This document shows positions 1 to 7,453 of a DNA stretch of 22,813 nucleotides, in pieces. A program made the position numbers and the translations under genes. The stretch spans positions 1-22,813 of the forward strand of contig DASCOT010000152.1 of the NCBI GenBank assembly GCA_036012155.1, in the 5' to 3' direction. How positions within the stretch are numbered: the stretch's first letter is position 1; the number at the start of each line of letters is the position of its first letter. The DNA comes from DASCOT01 sp036012155. GTDB lineage: Bacteria; Acidobacteriota; UBA890; WLXD01. A model generated the notes under the pieces. It was not told where the DNA came from. It was given only the letters and a program-made list of their open reading frames with translations, and did no database searches.

Positions 1-280
1 AGTAGCACCCGGTCGTGTTGAGCTCGGCGGCCACCTGCTTGCGCACGTTGCCTCCGGACGTGAACGGTGGGGCATGGCCGATCGTGTGAATACGAATCGC
101 CAAGCCCGCCAGGCTGGCGCTTAACGCCAGCCAATCCCACCATGCGGCGCCGGCATGCCAACCGGGAGTTGCGGGCGGCAACGCCAGCGCTACGAATAGC
201 AGCAGCGTAAGCGGCACCGGCAAGTAGCTACGCCAACGGTAGAGCGTGTCGCCCTGTTGTCGTAGCTCGTTCAGCAGCAT
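1..280 (-). CDS. Integral-membrane methyltransferase, isoprenylcysteine/phospholipid methyltransferase-like (partial, 3' end outside window)
   Basis: Only the first 93 codons are visible, and the gene runs off the left edge. The N-terminus, starting MLLNELRQQGDTLYRWRSYL, leads into a hydrophobic segment (about residues 24-40) and a second one (about 48-62). The conserved-looking stretch TSGRNVRKQVAAELNTTGCY follows. That stretch resembles the region just before the catalytic 'RHPLYLGN' part of ICMT/PEMT-type membrane methyltransferases, the family that includes lipid A phosphate methyltransferase LmtA of Leptospira. The catalytic part is not in the window, so the assignment rests on the N-terminal pattern alone. 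The likely substrate is a membrane lipid or lipid A, by inference. The ATG at 278-280 is chosen; a weak GGTGG lies upstream, and the frame stays open further upstream, so an earlier GTG (287-289) is possible. Confidence 0.6.
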   Translation of the reverse strand, partial: MLLNELRQQGDTLYRWRSYLPVPLTLLLFVALALPPATPGWHAGAAWWDWLALSASLAGLAIRIHTIGHAPPFTSGGNVRKQVAAELNTTGCY

Positions 281-443
281 GGCGCCCACCGGAAGTCGAG
301 CGCACGGCGCCGCCGCCTTGCTGGGAAGAGGCCTGGGCCGACGGGCATGATCACCTTTGCCGAGCGCGTGGCGCCAAGCAGCGAAGTGCGTCGCTTCGCC
401 GACTATCCCAGCGTTCGGTCCGTGAGGCCTCCCACGACTGTGC

Positions 444-449
444 ATTATA
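444..449 (-). promoter_or_regulatory. Candidate -10 box upstream of the membrane methyltransferase
   Basis: A perfect TATAAT on the minus strand stands out in GC-rich sequence, in the 234-base gap between the amidohydrolase stop and the methyltransferase start. No convincing -35 box is seen at the right distance, and the implied leader would be about 155 bases. The rest of the gap (281-514) holds no gene that I can support. Confidence 0.3.
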
Positions 450-514
450 GCGCATCAGGCACTAGTAGCGCTTGTTTCGGGGAGGGGCGCACTTTGCGTA
501 GCGTTTGCCGACGC

Positions 515-2029
515 TTACTCCCCGGCGTACATCTTTCCGAGCACCGGGCGACCAGGGCGAGTGCCTTCGACCGTATTCCCATCGCGCACCACGAACGTGC
601 CGTTTACCAGCACGTGTTCGATGCCCTCAGCGAACGACAGGTCGTCCTCGAAGGTGGCGGTGTCGATGATCCGGCCTGGCGCGAAGACCGTGATGTCGGC
701 GTCGCTGCCGACCTGGATACGCCCCTTGCGGGTCATCGCCGGGGCAATCTGCTCGAGACGCCGTGCCGGCATGAGCGACACCTTGGAGACTGCCTCGATC
801 AGGGGCATGATCTCCAGCTCGCGCACGTAGTACCCGAGGAAGCGCGAGAACGTTCCGGCGCTGCGCGGATGGGCTCCGGGCGCGTAGGGCATGCCGTCCG
901 AGGCCACCATGACGAACGGGGTGCGCATGGCCAGCTCGATCCACTCGGGCTTCATAACGTGGATGATCACCGTGCCGCCCTCGGCGCGGTACTTGATGAA
1001 GGTCTCCTCTGTGAGGCGCTCGCCGGTGTCCTCCCACTGGATATCGCCATAGCTGATGCCGAGCTTCTCCTGCCAACCGTCGTCGAAGATGGCCGAGCCG
1101 ATGCCCGTCGATCCGGCGGTGTATGGGTAGGCCTCTGTCGTGACGTCCATGCCGCGGGCCTGGGCGGCACCGATGATGTCGAGCACCGTAGATATGTTGC
1201 CCAGGCTCATGCTGTTGACGTGCACGATGTGCAGCGGTGCCCCGGTGGCGGCGGCATTGGCGATGACTTCCTGGAAGGCGGCCACCTCCATGCTGCGGAC
1301 GTGTGTATAGATCGGAACGTCCCACTCGGCCGCCATCTGAAAGACACGAAAGATCTCGTCGTGGTCGGCGCCGGGGTAATACTGGTGCGGTACCCCGAGG
1401 CCGAGACCGCCGGCGCGCAGTCCGCGCTCGAACCGTTCTTGCAGACGGCCGATCGCCCGGCGATCGATGGGATCGTAGCCGCTGCGTTCCATGCCTCTCG
1501 TGAGCTCGCGTACGTGTGCCATGCTCGCTGACCCGGACGCGAACGCCTCGTCGAGCCGCGCTGTCTCCGCGGCTCTCTCGGGCATCGCCCAGACGCGATT
1601 GAAGCTGTGCGAGACGGACGCCCCAAAATTCAGGATCGAATCACCGCGCCGTTCGTTGACGAAGGTCTCTATATCATCGGCGCCGCCCTCGAGCTCGAGC
1701 GCCGTCGTGACCCCGTCGCGGGCCTGATAGACGTTGGCTTCGTTGCTCTGACCGTGGGCGTGAAGATCGACGAACCCTGGTGCCACCACCAACCCGGAAA
1801 CGTCAACGACGACATCTCCCTGCAGGGGGCTCTCGGAAACGGCATCGATCCGATCGCCGCGAATGCCGACGTTGCGGATAGCGTCGAGGCCGGTCTCCGG
1901 GTCGAGCACGCGGCCCCCGGCCAACACGATGTCGAATCGCTCGCTGGTCTGCGCCTCGACCGCCGAGGCAGCGACCGTCAGGACAATGATGATCAGGCCG
2001 AGTATGCAACGTCTCGAGACCAGTGGCAT
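515..2029 (-). CDS. Exported amidohydrolase, N-acyl-D-amino-acid deacylase (D-aminoacylase / D-glutamate deacylase) family
   Basis: A 504-residue metal-dependent hydrolase, expected to remove acyl groups from N-acyl-D-amino acids. Residues 1-26 form a signal peptide (hydrophobic core GLIIIVLTVAASA), so it should act in the periplasm. After a beta-strand region it has the metal-binding H-x-H (FVDLHAHGQ, His90 and His92). Further along come THVRSMEV and PLHIVHVNS, whose histidines suit the other metal ligands, then AYPYTAGSTGIG and VMVASDGMPY, whose Asp fits the catalytic aspartate. Length and motif order match the D-aminoacylase branch of the amidohydrolase superfamily. The ATG at 2027-2029 is preferred over an upstream in-frame ATG at 2047 because AGGAGA sits four bases before it and it directly begins the signal peptide. 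The gene stands alone, divergent from the secreted-protein gene at 2277. A role in D-amino-acid or peptidoglycan fragment salvage is inferred; the exact substrate is not readable. Confidence 0.88.
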   Translation of the reverse strand: MPLVSRRCILGLIIIVLTVAASAVEAQTSERFDIVLAGGRVLDPETGLDAIRNVGIRGDRIDAVSESPLQGDVVVDVSGLVVAPGFVDLHAHGQSNEANVYQARDGVTTALELEGGADDIETFVNERRGDSILNFGASVSHSFNRVWAMPERAAETARLDEAFASGSASMAHVRELTRGMERSGYDPIDRRAIGRLQERFERGLRAGGLGLGVPHQYYPGADHDEIFRVFQMAAEWDVPIYTHVRSMEVAAFQEVIANAAATGAPLHIVHVNSMSLGNISTVLDIIGAAQARGMDVTTEAYPYTAGSTGIGSAIFDDGWQEKLGISYGDIQWEDTGERLTEETFIKYRAEGGTVIIHVMKPEWIELAMRTPFVMVASDGMPYAPGAHPRSAGTFSRFLGYYVRELEIMPLIEAVSKVSLMPARRLEQIAPAMTRKGRIQVGSDADITVFAPGRIIDTATFEDDLSFAEGIEHVLVNGTFVVRDGNTVEGTRPGRPVLGKMYAGE

Positions 2030-2033
2030 GGGT

Positions 2034-2039
2034 TCTCCT
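2034..2039 (-). promoter_or_regulatory. Ribosome binding site of the amidohydrolase
   Basis: AGGAGA on the minus strand, four bases before the ATG at 2029. It decides between this start and the longer reading from 2122 or 2047, which would bury the signal peptide. Confidence 0.7.
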
Positions 2040-2090
2040 GCAGGCATTCGGGTGATGGTGGCGCGCCGTGCGCCTGGGTCATCGGGCCGC

Positions 2091-2096
2091 ACCATA
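2091..2096 (-). promoter_or_regulatory. Candidate extended -10 box for the amidohydrolase
   Basis: On the minus strand TGC-TATGGT, an extended -10 pattern with four of six core matches, about 60 bases upstream of the start codon. No clear -35. It lies in the 247-base divergent gap 2030-2276. Confidence 0.25.
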
Positions 2097-2167
2097 GCAG
2101 AAAGGTCGAAAGCCACGCACACGCGTATGCGCTACCGGCGGGACTCCAGTAGCGCCCCGCCAGGTCC

Positions 2168-2176
2168 TGCTAGAAT
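2168..2176 (+). promoter_or_regulatory. Candidate extended -10 promoter for the secreted-protein gene
   Basis: TGC-TAGAAT is an extended -10 element with one mismatch in the TATAAT core, about 100 bases upstream of the ATG at 2277. No good -35 is visible, which extended -10 promoters can do without. It is the best plus-strand promoter candidate in the divergent gap. Confidence 0.35.
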
Positions 2177-2276
2177 CCCGCCAGATTCAGGTTTCCGGTT
2201 GGCACTTGCGAGCGCAAATCGATGCTCGCGACCGGCCAGCCCCACTCCCGCGTCTCGCGTGCCACGAGGAACCCGT

Positions 2277-2714
2277 ATGCCAACCTACCGGTCGGCCGCC
2301 GGCCTGGCTGCCCTGTCCGTCCTGTTGATCTCGGCAACCGGCGCCGCTCAGGCCGAGCCATTGCTCACCAAGGAAGATGTGGAGGAAGTGCTCGGTATAG
2401 CCGTGGTGGTCGATACCCGCGGTGCCGACGGGTTCTCGTTTACCGCCTCGAAGCCGGTAGGGTCGGTGACCATCGATCCGTTGGATGCGGCGGTCTTCGC
2501 GATGATGCCGAAGCGACCCGAGGCAGCGATCGAAGGGGTCGGCGATGAGGCGTTCTTCCAGCTGGACATGGCCAATACGATCGTGCTCCAGGCCGTGAAG
2601 GGGAGCAGCGGCTTCGTCCTGTCGGTGATGTTCCCGATGGGCATACCGCCCGCGATCACCGATCTGAAGGCGACTGCGGTGGAGCTTGCCAAGATCGCGG
2701 CCGGCAAGCTCTGA
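2277..2714 (+). CDS. Small secreted protein of unknown function
   Basis: 145 residues with a clear signal peptide (residues 1-26, core AAGLAALSVLLISATGA, cleavage likely after AQA). The mature part of about 120 residues begins LLTKEDVEEVLG and later reads AIEGVGDEAFFQLD. This 'LT..DV...LG' plus 'GVGDEA' layout is reminiscent of small secreted or lipoprotein domains such as the DUF3558-like group, but the resemblance is loose and no function follows. The mature protein has no cysteines and no membrane segment. The ATG at 2277 is chosen because GAGGA lies six bases upstream and the signal peptide starts there, although the frame is open much further upstream. It is followed after 105 bases by the flavoprotein gene on the same strand, and the two may be co-transcribed. 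Confidence 0.75.
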   Translation: MPTYRSAAGLAALSVLLISATGAAQAEPLLTKEDVEEVLGIAVVVDTRGADGFSFTASKPVGSVTIDPLDAAVFAMMPKRPEAAIEGVGDEAFFQLDMANTIVLQAVKGSSGFVLSVMFPMGIPPAITDLKATAVELAKIAAGKL

Positions 2715-2807
2715 ACAGATCGTTTGAGCCCGCGCCGGCGGGTGGTAGGCTGCGCGTCGGGCACCGTCGCCGGCGCCGGAACCTGGCGATGGCGAACATG
2801 AACCGGT

Positions 2808-2814
2808 AGGAGGG
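2808..2814 (+). promoter_or_regulatory. Ribosome binding site of the TAT flavoprotein
   Basis: AGGAGGG with a five-base spacer before GTG at 2820. It supports the GTG start over the ATG at 2850. Confidence 0.7.
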
Positions 2815-2819
2815 ACGGC

Positions 2820-4814
2820 GTGGCTAAATCTCGTAGACGCGACCTGGGCATGGACCGCCGCATTACGCGACGTGACTTCGTCAACGGAATGGCAGTTCCG
2901 ATCGGCGGCGCGCTCACCCTCCCGAACCTGGTCCCGGGCAAGACCGAGCCGACAAGGAGTTCCTTCAGACCGCCGGTACAGGATCCGGCGGACTACCCAC
3001 CGCTACGGCACGGCCTGCGCGGCAGCCACGCCGGCTCGCTCGAGGTCGGTCACCAGATGCGCGATCAGCGCGGATGGGACTTCTCGGACGCTGTAGATAG
3101 CGGCGAACGCTACGACCTGGTGGTGGTTGGCGGCGGCATCAGCGGCCTGGCCGCGGCGCACTTCTTCATCAAGAACGTCGGCCGCGATGCCCGTGTGCTG
3201 ATCCTCGACAATCACGATGATTTCGGCGGCCACGCCAAGCGCAACGAGTTCGATTACAACGGTCGCACGCTGGCACTCAACGGGGGCACCCTGAACATCG
3301 AGTCCCCGGGTCGCTACAACCAGCCTTCCCAGCAGCTGCTGGCGGACATCGGCGTCGACCTCGATCGCTTCCGCGCCGACAATGTCGACAGCCGGCGAAT
3401 GTACCGGGGCATGGGGCTCGGGGCGGGCTATTTCTTCGATGCCGAGACCTGGGGCGAGGACCGGCTGGTCAAACGGTCCGGCGGGCGTGGCTCTGCCGCC
3501 GAGTTCGCCGCTAAGACACCCCTGTCAGCCAGGGCCCAGCGCGACTATGTGGTGCTCTATTCTGACCACCAGCCCGACTACTTTCCCGGCCTGTCATCGG
3601 CCGAAAAGAAGGAACGGCTGGCAAAGATGAGCTACACCGATTTCATGCTCGAGGTGGCGAAGGTCGATCCAGAGGTCATGTGGTTCTTGAGTGGCACCGG
3701 CAACGGCAGCTTCGCGGTCGGCGCCGATGCGCTGCCAGCGCTGTATGCGTGGGGCATGGGTCAACCGGGTTTCGATGGCATGGGTCTGGAACCGATGCCC
3801 GACGGGCTGCTCTCGGACCTGCCCGGTGGGCATCATGGGCGCCAGAAGCCCGGCCCCGGATCTGTCCATTTCCCCGACGGCAACGCCACCGTCACCCGGC
3901 TGATGGTCCGGTGGCTGAACCCCGATGCCGTTCCCGGCAACACCCAGGAGGACGTTGCGACCGCTGGCGTGAATTACAAGCTGCTCGACCGCGACGGTCA
4001 GACGGCCCGCATTCGGCTCAACAGTACGGTCGTGCGAGCGCGCCACACGGCCTCGGGTGGAAAGGACGAGGTCGAGGTTAGCTACGTCAATGGCGGCAAG
4101 ACCTATCACGTACGCGGGCGCCACTGTGTGATGGCGTGCTGGAATCGTGTGATTCCCTGTCTCGTGCCTGAGCTGCCGACGGAGCAAAAGGAAGCGCTGG
4201 CATTCGCGGTGAAGGGTCCGCTGGTGTACACGAGCGTGGCGATCCGCAACTGGACCGCTTTCGAGAAGCTTGGCGTCAGCTACATCAGCGCGCCGACCAT
4301 GTACCACGCCGGAGTCGGTCTCGATGAGGCGGTGAGTCTCGGCGATCTCCGACACGCCGAATCGCCCGAGGAGCCCATCGTGCTTTCGCTGTACCGCTAC
4401 CTGAACTACCCGGGGCGGCCGCGCAAGGAGCAGCACATGATGGGCCGCGAGGAGCTCCTGGTGACGCCGTTCGAGACTTGGGAGGAGAAGATCCGCGATC
4501 AGCTCGGGCGGATGCTCGGGGGCGGCGGTTTCGATTCGGCGCGTGACATCATCGCCATCGCGGTCAACCGCTGGCCGCACGGCTACGCATACACCTACAA
4601 CACCCTCTACGACCCCATGGAATGGGCGTTCACCAGTAGCGACAAGCGTCCTTGCGTGATTGCGCGCCAGCCTTTCGGATCGATCACGATCGCCAACTCT
4701 GACGCCGCCGCCAGCCCACACACGGATGCCGCGATGCTGGAGGCGCACCGCGCCGTGCAGGAGGTGCTACAGCGGCGGGCGATGCCGGCGATCGGCAAGC
4801 CACCGACTGGCTGA
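2820..4814 (+). CDS. TAT-exported FAD/NAD(P)-binding oxidoreductase, spermidine dehydrogenase (SpdH)-like family
   Basis: A 664-residue flavoprotein. The N-terminus carries a twin-arginine signal (ITRRDFVNGMAV, Arg17-Arg18, then a weakly hydrophobic stretch), so it should be exported folded. After a linker with DFSDAVDSGERYDLVV comes the dinucleotide-binding GGGISG (residues 104-109), and then LILDNHDDFGGHAKRNEF, a pattern typical of proteins related to Pseudomonas SpdH. Known members are membrane- or periplasm-associated amine oxidoreductases that cleave spermidine, but many relatives are uncharacterised, so substrate is not assigned. The C-terminal HGYAYTYNTLYDP and the glycine-rich end fit closure of the FAD site. 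The GTG start at 2820 is supported by AGGAGGG five bases upstream. The only near neighbour on the strand is the small secreted protein; its 3' end faces the actD gene across 58 bases. Confidence 0.85.
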   Translation: MAKSRRRDLGMDRRITRRDFVNGMAVPIGGALTLPNLVPGKTEPTRSSFRPPVQDPADYPPLRHGLRGSHAGSLEVGHQMRDQRGWDFSDAVDSGERYDLVVVGGGISGLAAAHFFIKNVGRDARVLILDNHDDFGGHAKRNEFDYNGRTLALNGGTLNIESPGRYNQPSQQLLADIGVDLDRFRADNVDSRRMYRGMGLGAGYFFDAETWGEDRLVKRSGGRGSAAEFAAKTPLSARAQRDYVVLYSDHQPDYFPGLSSAEKKERLAKMSYTDFMLEVAKVDPEVMWFLSGTGNGSFAVGADALPALYAWGMGQPGFDGMGLEPMPDGLLSDLPGGHHGRQKPGPGSVHFPDGNATVTRLMVRWLNPDAVPGNTQEDVATAGVNYKLLDRDGQTARIRLNSTVVRARHTASGGKDEVEVSYVNGGKTYHVRGRHCVMACWNRVIPCLVPELPTEQKEALAFAVKGPLVYTSVAIRNWTAFEKLGVSYISAPTMYHAGVGLDEAVSLGDLRHAESPEEPIVLSLYRYLNYPGRPRKEQHMMGREELLVTPFETWEEKIRDQLGRMLGGGGFDSARDIIAIAVNRWPHGYAYTYNTLYDPMEWAFTSSDKRPCVIARQPFGSITIANSDAAASPHTDAAMLEAHRAVQEVLQRRAMPAIGKPPTG

Positions 4815-4835
4815 CCGAGGTTCCCCGTCCCCGGT

Positions 4836-4853
4836 CTCGCAGCCAAGTGCGAG
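4836..4853. terminator. Candidate hairpin between convergent genes
   Basis: Inverted repeat CTCGCA / TGCGAG with a six-base loop, in the 58-base gap between the flavoprotein stop (4814) and the actD stop (4873). No T-run follows on either strand, so it would be a weak or factor-dependent terminator. A 10-base palindrome CCGGCGCCGG lies beside it at about 4861. Confidence 0.3.
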
Positions 4854-4872
4854 GGCATTGCCGGCGCCGGAA

Positions 4873-5397
4873 CTACGGACCGTTGCCGCCAGTGCCATCC
4901 GGCGATATCGCCACCGCACCCGCCGTCCACTCTCGGCCGGCCTGCCCACGCACCGCGACGACGATCTTCCCGGCCGCGAGCTCCGCGTCGAACGGTCCGG
5001 CATGCCAGGCCAGACGTGGCAGCCCGCACTCGAAGAGCACCGTCGCAACGGTCAGCAGGATGCATCCCATCGCTGCAACCTCGAAGACGATGATCGCGGT
5101 CGACATCAGCGGAACGATCGGCATGCCGCCGGTGACCAACGGGTAGGCGCGAGACGTCAGCGCTACCAGCAGATAGGCGGCCACACCGCCCAGTACACCG
5201 CCGAGCATTGCCATGAGCGGTACGCGAGAGCGTGGTGCCCGGCCGGCTGGCTCGACGTCGTGCTCGTCGAGCGGTACGGAGCTGCGGACCTCGATGTCGG
5301 CGGCCTCGACACCGCTCTGGGACAGTAGTGTCAACGCCTCGCGCACCTGTGCGCCGGTGGTGAACACGGCGTGAGTAACGGTCGCTTCGGCCGCCAT
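4873..5397 (-). CDS. actD: ActD-like membrane protein (DUF3341) of an alternative-complex-III-like complex
   Basis: 174 residues, the usual size of DUF3341 proteins. A soluble N-terminal part (about 1-58) is followed by two membrane segments: PLMAMLGGVLGGVAAYLLVA with its glycine-rich turn, and STAIIVFEVAAMGCILLTVATVLF. A short soluble tail follows. DUF3341 (ActD) is an accessory membrane subunit found almost only beside NrfD-type subunits of ACIII-like complexes. The ATG at 5395-5397 follows the actC stop with no gap, and GGAGAG lies upstream inside actC, so translation is probably coupled. It is the last gene of the operon. Usually ActE (monoheme cytochrome) and ActF (second NrfD) come next in ACIII loci; here the following gene is convergent and unrelated. 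Confidence 0.88.
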   Translation of the reverse strand: MAAEATVTHAVFTTGAQVREALTLLSQSGVEAADIEVRSSVPLDEHDVEPAGRAPRSRVPLMAMLGGVLGGVAAYLLVALTSRAYPLVTGGMPIVPLMSTAIIVFEVAAMGCILLTVATVLFECGLPRLAWHAGPFDAELAAGKIVVAVRGQAGREWTAGAVAISPDGTGGNGP

Positions 5398-6768
5398 CTA
5401 CGACTCTCCGCCGAGGGGCCGAAGCGACGGCTGCTCGCTGGTGAGCGGCTCGCCGGCGTGCTTCTCGCCCTCGCGCATCTCCCAGATCGACACGATCGGT
5501 GCCGACTGTAGGAAGAGGAAGTAGAGGAACCCGAAAAGGCCGAACGAGCCGGCGAAGATTCCCCACTCGACCCAGGTTGCCTGGTAGTGGCCCACGGTGA
5601 ATTCGAGGCGCGGGACGCTGAGCGAGCCGACGACGATCAGATAGCGCTCCAGCCACATGCCGATGAGTACGCAGATACCGACTGCCGCTGTCCAGGCGGG
5701 ACGCCGGCCCCAGCGGAACGGCAGCACGGCCAGCGGAATCACCGCGTTCAGCACCAGCATCGTCCAGAAGAAGGGCGCGAAGCTGCCCCAAACTCGCTCG
5801 TTGAACACCGCGATCTCGGATGCCTGATCGCCGTACCAGATCGTCAGGTGCTCCGCATAGGTGAAGTAGGTCCAGAGCAGCGTCATGGTGACGAACAACA
5901 ATCCGAGATTGTTGAACACGCGGTCGTCGAGGTAATGCTGCAGACGCAGGCCGGTGCGCAACAGGAACATCGCTACCATGAGTACGGCGATTCCCGAGTA
6001 GATGGCGCCGACCACGAAGTAAGGACCGAAGATCGTGCTGTGCCACATCGGCGTGAGGGACATGGCGAAGTCCCAGGAGACGATCGTGTGCACTGAAACG
6101 GCGACCGGAATGATCACCACGGCCATCACACCGATGCCCCGCTCGAGTGAATGCCACTGCTGTGGCGTGCCGCGCCATCCCAGGGCCGCGATCCGAAAGA
6201 GGGTGGCGCGGAAAGTCCCGGGTCGCTCGGCCAGCACACGGTCGCGCAGTATCGCCATGTCGGGTATCAAGGGCAGCAGCAGATAGAGCAGGCTGCCGAG
6301 AATGTACGCGTTGATCGCCACCATGTCCCACATCAGCGGTGACCTGAAGTTGGGCCACAGCCCCCGGTCATTCGGTAGCGGCAACATGTAGTAGAAGCTC
6401 CACACGCGGCCGAGGTGGATCAGTGGGAACAACCCGCCGATGCTGAGAGCGAACAGCGTGATGGCCTCGGCGCACCGCGTCACCGGTCGCCGCCATTCTG
6501 CCGCGGTCACCCGCAGGATGGCCGAGATCAGCGTGCCGGCGTGGCTGATGCCGATCCAGAAAACGAAGTTGGTGATGTAGAAGCCCCAGAACACCGGCCG
6601 GTTGAGGCCCGTGACGCCGATGTCGTTGAAAACCTGATGGCCCCAGCTATACAGGAACAACGCCACCAGCGCGCCGGTGACCAGGCTACCCGCGACGAGT
6701 CCCGGGCGAAGCCCTACCACCGGTCGAAAGATCGCCTCCTCGTGCTGGCGCTCAGGCGTTGTCGCCAC
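5398..6768 (-). CDS. actC: ActC-like quinol-interacting membrane subunit (NrfD/PsrC family)
   Basis: 456 residues, strongly hydrophobic, with about ten membrane segments from residue 25 onward. The signature GISHAGTLISAIL, then FPLIHLGRVW and RGLWPNFRSPLMWD, matches ActC of alternative complex III very well. NrfD-family subunits bind quinol on one side of the membrane and hand electrons to the Fe-S subunit; in ACIII this pairs with proton translocation. The GTG start (6766-6768) has AGGAGA eight bases upstream and lies inside the end of the Fe-S gene, overlapping it by 17 bases. The TAG stop abuts the actD ATG. Family assignment is firm. Quinone specificity and coupling are inferred. Confidence 0.93.
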   Translation of the reverse strand: MATTPERQHEEAIFRPVVGLRPGLVAGSLVTGALVALFLYSWGHQVFNDIGVTGLNRPVFWGFYITNFVFWIGISHAGTLISAILRVTAAEWRRPVTRCAEAITLFALSIGGLFPLIHLGRVWSFYYMLPLPNDRGLWPNFRSPLMWDMVAINAYILGSLLYLLLPLIPDMAILRDRVLAERPGTFRATLFRIAALGWRGTPQQWHSLERGIGVMAVVIIPVAVSVHTIVSWDFAMSLTPMWHSTIFGPYFVVGAIYSGIAVLMVAMFLLRTGLRLQHYLDDRVFNNLGLLFVTMTLLWTYFTYAEHLTIWYGDQASEIAVFNERVWGSFAPFFWTMLVLNAVIPLAVLPFRWGRRPAWTAAVGICVLIGMWLERYLIVVGSLSVPRLEFTVGHYQATWVEWGIFAGSFGLFGFLYFLFLQSAPIVSIWEMREGEKHAGEPLTSEQPSLRPLGGES

Positions 6769-7453
6769 CCCAGTCGTCTCCTTTCAGGTAGATCACCGAG
6801 GGCTGCGTGTCGAGATCTTCCAGCAGATGGTAGGCGCGGTTGCTGCGAGCGCGTCGGGCGACACGGCTCGACGGGTCCGCCAGGTTGCCAAACACGATGG
6901 CCTTGGCGGGACAGGACTGCGCGCAGGCCGGCTGGATCTCACCGTCGGCGACTTCGCGCTCCTCGTCCTTGGCGTGGTCCTGGGCATCCTGGATGCGCTG
7001 CACGCAGAAAGTGCACTTCTCCATGACGCCAGCTGGTCGGGGGCTGACGTCGGGGTTGAGCTGGCGATCCAAGGGTACAGGCCACTCGCTGGCGTGGAAG
7101 TTGAACACGCGCACGGTGTAGGGGCAGTTGTTGGCGCAGTAGCGGGTGCCGATGCAGCGGCTGTAGACCATCGCGTTGAGGCCTTCGTCGGTACGGTAGG
7201 TGGCGTAGACCGGACAGACCGGCTCGCATGGCGCTTCGGCGCATTGCTGACACATCACCGGCTTGAATCGCACCTTGATGTCCGGAAACTCACCCTCGTA
7301 CTCGCGCTCGATGCGAAGCCACTGCATGGTGCGGTCCTTCGCGACCTCGTCGGCGCCCACCGTCTGGATGTTGTTTTCTGCGGCGCAGGCCACGACACAG
7401 GCCTCGCAGCCGGTGCACACGTCGGTGTCGATCACCATGCCCCAACGCGTCAT
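6752..7453 (-). CDS. actB: Four-cluster iron-sulfur subunit (ActB Fe-S domain as a separate protein)
   Basis: 233 residues with four cysteine groups: C13-C16-C19-C23, C68-C71-C76-C80, C100-(T103)-C106-C110, and C147-C150 with C177-C181. In the third group (CIGTRYCANNC) the usual second cysteine is Thr103, which predicts three [4Fe-4S] clusters and one [3Fe-4S] cluster. That is the composition reported for ActB of Rhodothermus ACIII. In ACIII this domain is normally fused to the C-terminus of the molybdopterin-like domain; here it is a separate gene whose ATG overlaps the preceding stop (ATGA, 7450-7453). It should carry electrons between the NrfD subunit and the cytochrome. There is no signal peptide, so it would be exported by piggybacking on the TAT partner. 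The frame is open upstream to 7594, but the overlap and domain start favour 7453. Confidence 0.92.
   Translation of the reverse strand: MTRWGMVIDTDVCTGCEACVVACAAENNIQTVGADEVAKDRTMQWLRIEREYEGEFPDIKVRFKPVMCQQCAEAPCEPVCPVYATYRTDEGLNAMVYSRCIGTRYCANNCPYTVRVFNFHASEWPVPLDRQLNPDVSPRPAGVMEKCTFCVQRIQDAQDHAKDEEREVADGEIQPACAQSCPAKAIVFGNLADPSSRVARRARSNRAYHLLEDLDTQPSVIYLKGDDWGGDNA

Noticed and set aside
347..1531. Long open frame on the plus strand (394 codons)
   Set aside because: It lies antisense to the amidohydrolase, has an arginine/histidine-rich shadow composition and matches no family.
2737..2750. Hairpin CCCGC-GCCG-GCGGG after the small secreted-protein gene as a terminator
   Set aside because: The stem is only five bases with no T-run, as expected by chance in sequence this rich in G and C.
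3594..4748. 384-codon open frame antisense to the flavoprotein
   Set aside because: Typical GC-rich shadow frame; the sense frame has the TAT signal, FAD motif and a strong ribosome binding site.
4607..6358. 583-codon open frame on the minus strand
   Set aside because: It runs across the end of the flavoprotein gene, actD and most of actC in another frame. The protein is arginine-rich and without motifs, while the genes it overlaps have clear family signatures.
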